Positions 16,085-23,544 of a stretch of 64,000 nt of DNA are shown piece after piece. Each line of letters begins with the position of its first letter. Position 1 is the stretch's first letter. Under the pieces are notes generated by a model. That model was given only the letters and a program-made list of their open reading frames with translations. It searched no databases and was not told where the DNA came from. Source of the DNA: an uncultured Hyphomonas sp. Lineage in GTDB: Bacteria > Pseudomonadota > Alphaproteobacteria > Caulobacterales > Hyphomonadaceae. The stretch is taken from positions 2,790,001 through 2,854,000 of the forward strand of contig NZ_OY781472.1 of NCBI RefSeq assembly GCF_963677035.1, written 5' to 3'. Both the position numbers and the translations under genes were made by a program.

Positions 16085-17224
16085 CTAGTCGAGCGTTCGC
16101 CGATAGCGCAACATGGCGATGGAGACCGCTACAGCAGTGAAGATGCACAAGGCGATGATCGGGTTCTGAAGCTGTGCCAGGCTGGTGTCTTTCAGCATCA
16201 CACCGCGCACGATGCGCAGGAAATGCGTCAGTGGCAGACCTTCCCCGATGATCTGGGCCCATTCCGGCATGCCGCGGAACGGGAACATGAAGCCGGAAAG
16301 CAGGATCGACGGCAGGAAGAAGAAGAAGGTCAGCTGCATGGCCTGCATCTGGGTGCGCGCGATGGTCGAGAAGGTGAACCCAAGCGCAAGGTTTGCCAGC
16401 ACGAACACGGAGACACCGAGGAACAGGATCCATGGGTTCCCGATGAAGGGCACGTCGAACAGGAGCCGTGCCGCGAGTAAGATCAGAAGGGTCTGCCCGG
16501 CGCCAACCACGACATAGGGCATGATCTTGCCCAGCATGACCTCCATCGGTTTCACCGGCATGGCGAGCAGGTTCTCGATCGTGCCCTGTTCGGACTCGCG
16601 CGTCATCGCGATGGCCGTGATCATCACCAGCGTCATGGTCAGGATGACGCCCAGCAGGCCGGGCACGATATTGTAGCTGGTCTGGGCTTCAGGATTGTAC
16701 ATCTGGTGGACAACCAGATCGAAAGGCGGTTGCCCTGCCGTAAGATGGGCCAGCGGCCCTTTCAGGTCGTGGCGGAGCCCATCGGTCAGGATCGTCTGAG
16801 CAAATGCAACTGCGCCGGATGCGGCAGCGGGGTCTGTCGCATCTGCTTCGATCAGAATCTGCGGGCGTTCGCCCCGCACCAGCTTGCGGGTGAAGCCTGC
16901 CGGAACGGAAACAACGAAGGACACCTCGCCCCGGGCGAGCAGGTCACCCGTCTTGCGCGGGTCGTCTGTTTGCATCACGAAATCATAATAATCAGACGTT
17001 CTGAGGGACTCGACCATCGTGCGGACGATGGGCGTCTGTTCCTCGACCAGAAGCGCGGCGGGCAGGTGTTTCGGATTCATGTTGATGGCATAGCCAAACA
17101 GGATCAGCTGCATGATCGGTATGCCGAACATGACGGCGAAGGTCAGACGGTCGCGCCGGATCTGGACCGTTTCTTTCATGAACACCGCCCAGATGCGGCT
17201 GAAGGGTCCCAGCAGACTGTTCAT
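16085..17224 (-). CDS. ABC-2 type exporter permease
   Basis: 379 residues. One N-terminal helix (LTFAVMFGIPIMQLILFGYAI), a ~130-residue periplasmic domain, then five helices: YNIVPGLLGVILTMTLVMITAIAM, IMPYVVVGAGQTLLILLAARLL, WILFLGVSVFVLANLALGFTF, MQLTFFFFLPSILLSGFMFPF and a C-terminal one. ESEQGTIENLLAMPVKPMEVMLGK is the usual coupling helix of the YbhS/YbhR/YhhJ group. It works with the ATPase whose stop overlaps its start by 4 bases. Only one permease is encoded, so it probably homodimerises, unlike the E. coli YbhF-S-R pump with two. Confidence 0.92.
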   Translation of the reverse strand: MNSLLGPFSRIWAVFMKETVQIRRDRLTFAVMFGIPIMQLILFGYAINMNPKHLPAALLVEEQTPIVRTMVESLRTSDYYDFVMQTDDPRKTGDLLARGEVSFVVSVPAGFTRKLVRGERPQILIEADATDPAAASGAVAFAQTILTDGLRHDLKGPLAHLTAGQPPFDLVVHQMYNPEAQTSYNIVPGLLGVILTMTLVMITAIAMTRESEQGTIENLLAMPVKPMEVMLGKIMPYVVVGAGQTLLILLAARLLFDVPFIGNPWILFLGVSVFVLANLALGFTFSTIARTQMQAMQLTFFFFLPSILLSGFMFPFRGMPEWAQIIGEGLPLTHFLRIVRGVMLKDTSLAQLQNPIIALCIFTAVAVSIAMLRYRRTLD

Positions 17225-18153
17225 GCGTGCACCCGCTTGTCTTCGCCCACCTCAGCACTGAGCGCGATGAAGGCGTCTTCAAGATTGGTGCGGACTTCGC
17301 TCCAGCTGACATCCGGTGCCTGATGCTTGTCGAGGGCCGCCTGAATGGCGCCGCGGTTTTTCCCGCTGACGTGAAGCGCCGATCCGAAATAGGCGACATG
17401 TTCGACGCCCGGTTCGGTCTTGATCTCGTCCGCGAGGCGCCGCACGCCCTCGCCTTCGCCGCGGAAGGTGAGGAGGCCGGACCGCTCGATCACATCCGGC
17501 ACCCGGCCTTCGACGATCTTTTTCCCATGGGCGAGATAGACGATGCGGTCGCACCGTTCCGCTTCGTCCATGTAGTGGGTGGAGACCAGCACCGTCATGC
17601 CTTGCAGGGAGAGGTGATGGATCTCGTCCCAGAAATCGCGCCGGGCCTGTGGGTCGACGCCAGCGGTCGGTTCGTCCAGCAGAAGAAGTTTCGGACCGTG
17701 CATGGTGACGGCGGCGAGGGCGAGACGTTGCTTCCAGCCGCCGGACAACGCGCCGGACAGCTGGTGCTGGCGGTGGGTCAGTCCGAGCGTTTCCAGCGTC
17801 TCGTCGACTGTCCGTCTGGTATGGGGCAGGCGGTAGAGGCGCGCGACGAATTCCAGGTTTTCCCGGATTGTCATGTCGGTCCAGAAGGAGAATTTCTGCG
17901 TCATGTATCCGGTCATTTCGCGGATACGTGCCGCGTCCCGCTGGATATCATAGCCCAGGCACTGGCCTGTCCCTTCAGTCGCCGTCAGGAGGCCGCAGAT
18001 CATCCGGATCGTGGTCGTCTTGCCAGACCCGTTGGGACCGAGGAATCCCCAGACCTCACCGCGAGGCATCTGGATATCGACGCCCGCAACCGCCGTTTTG
18101 CGGCCAAAGCGTTTGACCAGACCGTGCACGTCAATGGCGTAGTCGCCGGGCAT
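17221..18153 (-). CDS. ABC exporter ATP-binding protein
   Basis: 310 residues. Walker A GPNGSGKTTT near 40-48, signature LSGALSGGWKQRLALA, Walker B LLLLDEPTAGVDP and switch His in VLVSTHYMDEAERCD. A ~90-residue C-terminal extension follows, as in DrrA/CcmA-type subunits. It energises the adjacent ABC-2 permease. The ATG overlaps the stop of the HlyD-like gene by one base (TAATG), and the stop overlaps the permease ATG, so all four genes are one transcription unit. Confidence 0.94.
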   Translation of the reverse strand: MPGDYAIDVHGLVKRFGRKTAVAGVDIQMPRGEVWGFLGPNGSGKTTTIRMICGLLTATEGTGQCLGYDIQRDAARIREMTGYMTQKFSFWTDMTIRENLEFVARLYRLPHTRRTVDETLETLGLTHRQHQLSGALSGGWKQRLALAAVTMHGPKLLLLDEPTAGVDPQARRDFWDEIHHLSLQGMTVLVSTHYMDEAERCDRIVYLAHGKKIVEGRVPDVIERSGLLTFRGEGEGVRRLADEIKTEPGVEHVAYFGSALHVSGKNRGAIQAALDKHQAPDVSWSEVRTNLEDAFIALSAEVGEDKRVHA

Positions 18154-19106
18154 TACCAGTTCACCTCCACCGGCAGGCCCGGGTGCAGGCCAATATCTGG
18201 CGGCACTCTGGCCTCGACCATGAAGACAAGCTTCTCGCGGGAGTGGCGGGCATAGATCACGGGCGGTGCGAATTCTGCCTCGTGTGCGATAAAGGTGATT
18301 TCCGCTTTGACCGGTGACGGCAGGCCATCAGCGGTAACGGAAACGGTCTCACCCACTTTTAGCTTGGAAAGGTCCGTCTCCGGAACATAGAACCGGGCCT
18401 TGAGACCATTATCCGGCAGGATGGCGATAATCGGCGTTCCGGGATTTACGAACTCTCCCTTGCGGAAAAAGACTTCTTCGATCCTGCCGCTGTCGGGCGC
18501 GACGGTGCGCCGTTCCTGCAGGCGGTATTCAGCCGCTGCCTTGGCCGCTTCTGCAGACTGCGTTGCGGCCTGGGCTGCATCGCGGGTGGCATTCCGGGCG
18601 GGCAGGGCGGCGACTTTCAGGTCCTGCTCGGCAGCGTGAACTGCGGCTGTGGCGGCATCGAATTCTGCTTCCACCGTATCGCGCTGGGATTTGGGGGCGT
18701 AGCCCTGTTCAACGAGGGGAACGATCCGGTCGCGCTCGCTCGTGGCCTTTGCGAGGCGGGCTTTCGCGGAAGATAATTGCGCTTCCAGGCGCTTCATCTC
18801 AGGCGGCCGTGCGCCGGTGCTGAGGTTATCTGCCTGCGCCATTGCCTGGTTCAGTCTGGAGTTCGCCTCCGAGACAGCGGCCTCTTCTGCGGTGCTGTCG
18901 AGACGGAACAGGAAGTCGCCCTGTTCGACGCGGTCGCCCTCCCTGACGGGTTGCTCGACCACGCGGCCGGCGGCCGGCGCGGCCACATAAGTCCAGTCCG
19001 CTTCGATATAGCCGAGGTGGACGGGTTCATCCTGCTGGCCGCAGCCGGCAATCCCTGCCAGCAGGAAACCGGCGATGAGGGCGCGGATCTCAAAAGCATG
19101 TTTCAT
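18153..19106 (-). CDS. HlyD-family adaptor lipoprotein of the ABC exporter
   Basis: 317 residues from the ATG at 19106, which overlaps the TetR stop (ATGA). Lipobox LAGIAGC (Cys near 18) indicates an inner-membrane lipoprotein anchor. Barrel-sandwich halves YVAAPAAGRVVEQPVREGDRVEQGDFLFRLD and RRTVAPDSGRIEEVFFRKGEFVNPGTPIIAILPD flank a long Ala/Glu/Lys coiled coil (about residues 65-180). The C-terminus is a beta-barrel. Order and type match E. coli YbhG in the cecR-ybhGFSR operon. It should connect the ABC exporter to an outer-membrane channel, which is not encoded here. Confidence 0.9.
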   Translation of the reverse strand: MKHAFEIRALIAGFLLAGIAGCGQQDEPVHLGYIEADWTYVAAPAAGRVVEQPVREGDRVEQGDFLFRLDSTAEEAAVSEANSRLNQAMAQADNLSTGARPPEMKRLEAQLSSAKARLAKATSERDRIVPLVEQGYAPKSQRDTVEAEFDAATAAVHAAEQDLKVAALPARNATRDAAQAATQSAEAAKAAAEYRLQERRTVAPDSGRIEEVFFRKGEFVNPGTPIIAILPDNGLKARFYVPETDLSKLKVGETVSVTADGLPSPVKAEITFIAHEAEFAPPVIYARHSREKLVFMVEARVPPDIGLHPGLPVEVNW

Positions 19107-19729
19107 GATGTGGTTCCGATCTGAAGGGCGTTGAGCATCATTTGCTCGTGGATCGCGAAGAGCTGGTCTAGATCGACTTCCGCCTCGGATGTCTGGTTGA
19201 ACACGGCCTGCCACAGGGCGCTGAAAATGATGGGAGCCATGATCAGGCGCGCGGTCAGTTGTGGATTTTCGATTTTCGCTTCACCGGCTTCATCCGCCCG
19301 CTGCAGAAGCGCGGCGATCATGGATAGAACCCGCTCAATCAGGTCATGCCGGTAAGTCTGCACCAACTCCGGGAACAGCTGGCTATCTCCGACCAGGACT
19401 TTTATCAGCCGGGGCATGTCCGTCTGGCGGATCACAAAAGGCGCGAACTCTCGAATGCCGTGAAGGGCCTCTTTCAGGGAGGCGGCCTGTTCTGTAATCC
19501 GTTTGATGATCTCCAGATTGGGCGTGGCAAGGGACACAACCAGTGCCCCAAACATCGCCTCTTTTGAATCGAAATAGAGATAGAGCGCCCCCTTGGACAA
19601 GCCGGCGCGTCGGGCAATGTCGTCCATCCGGGTCGCGGCGAACCCTTTTTCGAAGAACTCATCCAGCGCAGCCGCGAGGAGCGCCTGACGGCGTTCATCT
19701 TTCGCTTCTTCGGTTCTTGCTCTCGCCAT
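19103..19729 (-). CDS. TetR-family repressor (CecR-like) of the exporter operon
   Basis: 208 residues. The N-terminal HTH is clear: DERRQALLAAALDEFFEKGFAATRMDDIARRAGLSKGALYLYFDSKEAMFGALV (about 11-65), followed by a helical ligand domain. First gene of a four-gene operon with the HlyD, ATPase and permease genes, as in cecR-ybhGFSR. A perfect palindrome overlapping its own -10 lies 12 bases upstream of the ATG, so autorepression with release by an exported compound is the natural model. Confidence 0.92.
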   Translation of the reverse strand: MARARTEEAKDERRQALLAAALDEFFEKGFAATRMDDIARRAGLSKGALYLYFDSKEAMFGALVVSLATPNLEIIKRITEQAASLKEALHGIREFAPFVIRQTDMPRLIKVLVGDSQLFPELVQTYRHDLIERVLSMIAALLQRADEAGEAKIENPQLTARLIMAPIIFSALWQAVFNQTSEAEVDLDQLFAIHEQMMLNALQIGTTS

Positions 19730-19740
19730 CTGGGTCTCAC

Positions 19741-19764
19741 AAATAACTGACCGGTCAGTTATTT
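19741..19764 (-). promoter_or_regulatory. Perfect 24-bp palindromic TetR operator
   Basis: Half-site AAATAACTGACC and its exact reverse complement are joined without a spacer. The centre ACTGACCGGTCAGT is a common AcrR/CecR-type operator core. It overlaps the -10 of the exporter operon promoter and lies just before the repressor gene. Confidence 0.88.
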
Positions 19765-19788
19765 AGGATCGGCGTCTGCGTCTGTCAA
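19760..19788 (-). promoter_or_regulatory. Promoter of the tetR-hlyD-ABC operon
   Basis: On the minus strand consensus TTGACA (19788-19783), 17-base spacer, TAAATA (19765-19760). The palindromic operator begins inside the -10. Confidence 0.8.
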
Positions 19789-19991
19789 TCCTGTTACGTG
19801 TCTGTAATTGCCAGATATTCTGCTGAGAGCGGGAAAGTCCCTGATCGGGGCGCCGTCTGGCGTGGGCAGCTTTTGACCGATCCGGAGCGGCGGGATGACG
19901 GCCCGCCCCACCGTCTTGGAACATTCATACATCTGACACGAAACTTTCGGCGTGGGGCTCTAGGTGTGCCAGTACAAGCTGGGAAGAACCG

Positions 19992-20345
19992 ATGCCGCGC
20001 GATGACCAATTCGTATATTCGCTGGAACTCAAGATCCTCGATCTCGAGAATCTGGTGAAGACCCTTGAGAAGCGGATTGACGAACTTGAGGCAAAGCAGG
20101 CCTCTGCGTCGCAAATGGTTCAGCCTGACGTTCCTGAAGAAGTGCTCAGGCAGATTGAATTGGGAGACCATCCCATCCGCGCCCTGCGCCAATACCGCCT
20201 CATGACTCAGAAGGAACTGAGTGCCAGGTGCGGGATCCGTGCAAACCATATTTCGGCCATGGAGCGTGGCATGCCGTTCGGTTTGAAAACTGCCAAACGA
20301 TTGGCAGAAGCGCTGGAAGTGCCCGTCGGATTGCTGACCAGGTAG
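19992..20345 (+). CDS. XRE-family regulator with N-terminal coiled coil
   Basis: 117 residues. Residues 8-38 form a leucine/isoleucine heptad pattern (LELKILDLENLVKTLEKRIDELEAK), a likely dimerisation zipper. Residues 62-115 are a Cro/C1-type HTH (ALRQYRLMTQKELSARCGIRANHISAMERGMPFGLKTAKRLAEALEV). A zipper plus a single small HTH is reminiscent of antitoxin-like or local regulators, but no toxin gene is adjacent. The next gene, 261 bp downstream on the same strand, encodes the duplicated lipoprotein, so control of the lipoprotein/receptor genes is possible but unproven. Confidence 0.85.
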   Translation: MPRDDQFVYSLELKILDLENLVKTLEKRIDELEAKQASASQMVQPDVPEEVLRQIELGDHPIRALRQYRLMTQKELSARCGIRANHISAMERGMPFGLKTAKRLAEALEVPVGLLTR

Positions 20346-20606
20346 CGAATGTCTGTACCTGGCTTTGCGTTCGAGGCACCTGAAAATATCCTATAAAAAC
20401 AAAACGAAATTTGGCCAAAGCTGATGCGGTGCGCTGGCGCAGACCCGGTCGGGGGCGGGCGTCATATAAAGTTTGCAAATCAGTTTCGAAAGCGTCTTGA
20501 AGCGCTGCAATAAGGCCCGTGGGAGATCGCGGGGCCGAGTCACGAATTGCCGTTTGCTCGCATGGATCTTTCCGAAATGCGTCTGTTCTGGAGCACACAG
20601 GGGAAG

Positions 20607-23423
20607 ATGACGACAATGAGTTTTAAAGATACTTTCAAAAGCGCGATGGCGCGGAGCGTGGCGGTTGCTGCGATTGTTCTTGCGGCGGCTTGCTCGCAAG
20701 GCAGCAGCATTTCATCGCCCGGCGCGACCAATGCGGGCACGCCTCCCGGCGGCAGCACCGGTGGGACCGGTGGTGGCACGGGTGGTTCGGGCGCGACTTG
20801 CCCGTCCGGCTTTACACAAGGCGCGCCGGTTGGCGGCCTCACGACGTGTGATGTCTCCGGTGCCTATCTGACCAATGTCACGCTGTCGAAAGTCGACGGC
20901 ATTGCCTATCGCCTGAGCGGCCGTGTTGACGTCGGTACTGATGTTGGCGCTGAAGGCAACATTTCCGGCAGCCAGCCTGCGGTGATGACCATTGAGCCGG
21001 GCGTGACCATTTTTGGGGAATCCGGGTCTGACTATCTCGTGGTCAACCGCGGTTCGCAGATTGTGGCAGACGGCACGGCGTCGCAGCCGATCATCTTCAC
21101 CAGTGCCAAAGATCTTGAGCGTCAGGCGGATGCTGATCCGTCGAATGACCTCGGCGGTGATGCCATTTCCGAGTGGGGCGGTCTTGTTCTTCTGGGGCAG
21201 GCACCGATCAACCGCTGTAAGGATCAGGTGACGCCGGCCACGGCTCAGTGTGAAAACATCGTCGAAGGCGTGACCAGCCCGGAAGCCGTTTATGGCGGTG
21301 CTGACACGACCGACAATAGCGGTGTTCTCAACTATGTGCAGGTTCGCTTTGCCGGCTATGCGATCAACACGCAGGGCAACGAGCTGAACGGCATCACGTT
21401 TGCCGGTATCGGCAGCGGAACACGCGTTGAAAACATCCAGGTTCACAACAACTCAGATGACGGCGTCGAGTTCTTCGGCGGTAATGTGAACATCAGGTAC
21501 CTTGTCCTGACCGGCAATGATGACGACTCAATCGACACGGACAACGGTTACAGCGGCCATATTCAGTACGCCGTTGTGGTTCAGCGCGAAAACGGCGGTG
21601 ACAATATTACCGAAGCTTCCAGCGTTTCGGCGGACGTCGCGCCTCAGTCCAATCCGACAATCGCCAACTTTACCTTTGTCGGGAACCGGACGAATGCCTT
21701 CCGTTTCAACACGGGCACCATCGGCCGTTACGTCAATGGCATTGTGGATTATGGTCAGGAATGTTTCCGTTACGAGCCCAGTGCCGGCAACGGAGACAGC
21801 AATCCGGGTTATCAGGAAGGGTCGGACCCGGGCTTCAACTCGGTGCTGTTCGACTGTGACGGCGGACTGGCAACATCGAACTCTGACACTGCGGCTGCGC
21901 AGGGTGCGGTTGCCGCAGATAGCAACAATACGCTTGGTAGCAACTCGCTCGCGTCGGTTCTGTTCCCAGGGCCGAATGAGCTTGCCGTCACACCGTTTGA
22001 TGCAACGACGCTGTCGAGCTTCTTCGAGCCAACCACTTATATCGGTGCGTTCGGTCCGACCGAAACCGTGACGAACAACTGGGCTGCAGGCTGGACATTC
22101 GCCCTGTTCCCGGAGCCGACTTGCCCGACCGGTACGACCGATTCCGGCTTCGACATTCAGGGTACGACGGTTTGCCGCCTGTCAGGTCAGATCAGTTCGG
22201 ACATCCGCCTGACCCGCGGCAATTACTACGAAATTTCCGGCCGCGTGGATGTCGGTGTCGATACGGGGGCTGATGGAAATCTGGCCGGCGGTGTTCCGGC
22301 ATCACTGACCATCGAATCGGGCGTGACGCTCTTTGGTAGCGCGGGGGACGACTATGTCGTTGTGAACCGCGGTTCACAGATTTTCTCGAACGGGACTGCT
22401 GCGAGCCCGGTTGTCTTCACCTCAGAGGCTGACGTGACAGACAGCCAGATTGATCCGGAGAACGCAATTGGCGAGTGGGGCGGTCTTGTCCTTCTGGGTC
22501 AGGCGCCGATCAACCGCTGTAAGGATAAGGTGACGCCGGCCACGGCTCAGTGTGAAAACATCGTCGAAGGTGTGACCAACCCGGAAGCCGTTTATGGCGG
22601 TGCCGATGCTGGCGATAGCAGTGGTCGACTGTCTTACACCCTGGTGAAGCACGCCGGTTACGCGATTGATACGAGCGGAAATGAGCTTAACGGCATCACA
22701 TTTGCCGGTATCGGTACGGGCACCGAGGTGAATTATGTTCAGGTCCACAACAACTCGGACGATGGTGTCGAGTTCTTTGGCGGCGGTGTAAATATCAAAC
22801 ACCTCGTCCTGACCGGTAACGATGATGATTCAATCGATACGGATAACGGCTACAGTGGTCACATCCAGTATGCGATCGTGGTTCAGCGTCCTGGAGGCGG
22901 CGACAATATCACCGAAGCGTCGAGCGTTTCGGCAGATGTCTCGCCTCAGTCCAACCCGATCATCTCCAACTTCACTTTTGTTGGGGACCGGACGAATGCC
23001 TTCCGTCTCAATACCGGAACCATCGGCTACTATCTGAATGGTGTCGTGAACTACGGCAAGGAATGCATCCGCTTTCAGGATAGCGCAGGTAATGCGGTCG
23101 CCGGCTATCAGGAAGGTGCAGATCCAAAGTTCAGCTCGGTTCTGTTCGACTGTACCGGCGGTCTCGCAGTGACAGGGGAAGACGAAGATCCTGCCGCGGC
23201 CCAGGGGGCTGTCGATGCCGATGCGAACAACTCAACCAATGTCGCAAGCACACTGACCTCGACATTCATCAACGGTTCGGCCGAAGCGGCTGTAACCGCA
23301 GTGGACCCATCCATAGTGTCTCCGTTCTTCGATGCCGTGGATTATATCGGCGCCGTTGAAAACGCCCAGGACACCTGGTGGCAGGGCTGGTCATGCGGCC
23401 TTGAAGCCAGCGATCCTTGCTGA
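20607..23423 (+). CDS. Large lipoprotein with two tandem beta-helix-like modules
   Basis: 938 residues from ATG 20607 (AGGGG upstream; ATG 20616 is equally possible, ATG 20547 opens the frame). The signal ends in lipobox LAAAC (Cys29), followed by a Gly/Ser/Thr-rich linker (GGSTGGTGGGTGG). Two homologous modules follow, about residues 81-505 and 523-938. Each has a Cys-bearing start, TIE(P/S)GVT(I/L)FG, NRGSQI, EWGGLVLLGQAPINRCKD, a Cys pair before VEGVT, QVHNNSDDGVEFFGG, LTGNDDDSIDTDNGYSGHIQYA and NAFR-NTGTIG. The short strand/turn repeats, Asn/Asp ladders and acidic DDDSIDTDNG loops suggest a calcium-binding parallel beta-helix; that fold is inference. No enzymatic motif is recognised. Gene context (TonB-dependent receptor and type II secretion genes downstream) suggests a surface-exposed, secreted partner of the receptor. 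Confidence 0.85.
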   Translation: MTTMSFKDTFKSAMARSVAVAAIVLAAACSQGSSISSPGATNAGTPPGGSTGGTGGGTGGSGATCPSGFTQGAPVGGLTTCDVSGAYLTNVTLSKVDGIAYRLSGRVDVGTDVGAEGNISGSQPAVMTIEPGVTIFGESGSDYLVVNRGSQIVADGTASQPIIFTSAKDLERQADADPSNDLGGDAISEWGGLVLLGQAPINRCKDQVTPATAQCENIVEGVTSPEAVYGGADTTDNSGVLNYVQVRFAGYAINTQGNELNGITFAGIGSGTRVENIQVHNNSDDGVEFFGGNVNIRYLVLTGNDDDSIDTDNGYSGHIQYAVVVQRENGGDNITEASSVSADVAPQSNPTIANFTFVGNRTNAFRFNTGTIGRYVNGIVDYGQECFRYEPSAGNGDSNPGYQEGSDPGFNSVLFDCDGGLATSNSDTAAAQGAVAADSNNTLGSNSLASVLFPGPNELAVTPFDATTLSSFFEPTTYIGAFGPTETVTNNWAAGWTFALFPEPTCPTGTTDSGFDIQGTTVCRLSGQISSDIRLTRGNYYEISGRVDVGVDTGADGNLAGGVPASLTIESGVTLFGSAGDDYVVVNRGSQIFSNGTAASPVVFTSEADVTDSQIDPENAIGEWGGLVLLGQAPINRCKDKVTPATAQCENIVEGVTNPEAVYGGADAGDSSGRLSYTLVKHAGYAIDTSGNELNGITFAGIGTGTEVNYVQVHNNSDDGVEFFGGGVNIKHLVLTGNDDDSIDTDNGYSGHIQYAIVVQRPGGGDNITEASSVSADVSPQSNPIISNFTFVGDRTNAFRLNTGTIGYYLNGVVNYGKECIRFQDSAGNAVAGYQEGADPKFSSVLFDCTGGLAVTGEDEDPAAAQGAVDADANNSTNVASTLTSTFINGSAEAAVTAVDPSIVSPFFDAVDYIGAVENAQDTWWQGWSCGLEASDPC
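21171..21300 (+). repeat. Intragenic direct repeat, copy 1
   Basis: Encodes EWGGLVLLGQAPINRCKDQ and the following Cys/VEGVT segment (from residue 189). By hand alignment it differs from copy 2 at about six of the first ~128 bases, far closer than the surrounding module sequence, which suggests gene conversion or a recent duplication under constraint. Confidence 0.85.
22473..22602 (+). repeat. Intragenic direct repeat, copy 2
   Basis: Second copy of the near-identical block, 1302 bases downstream of copy 1, in the same position of the second module (from residue 623). Confidence 0.85.
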
Positions 23424-23438
23424 TCCGGCAATCCATAC

Positions 23439-23460
23439 GGCGGGCGCTTCGGCGCCCGCC
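23439..23460 (+). terminator. GC-rich hairpin between lipoprotein and receptor genes
   Basis: Stem GGCGGGCGC / GCGCCCGCC with a TTCG tetraloop, 15 bases after the lipoprotein stop. Only an AT-rich tail without a clean T-run follows, so it may be a partial terminator or an mRNA-stabilising hairpin that sets a lipoprotein:receptor ratio. Confidence 0.6.
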
Positions 23461-23544
23461 ACTTATGATTTTATTGCGGCCCGAGCACGATGCGAAAGCA
23501 AACCGAAGCCGGGCCGGTGCCGCAGGTAACAAAGGTCCAGGAAG

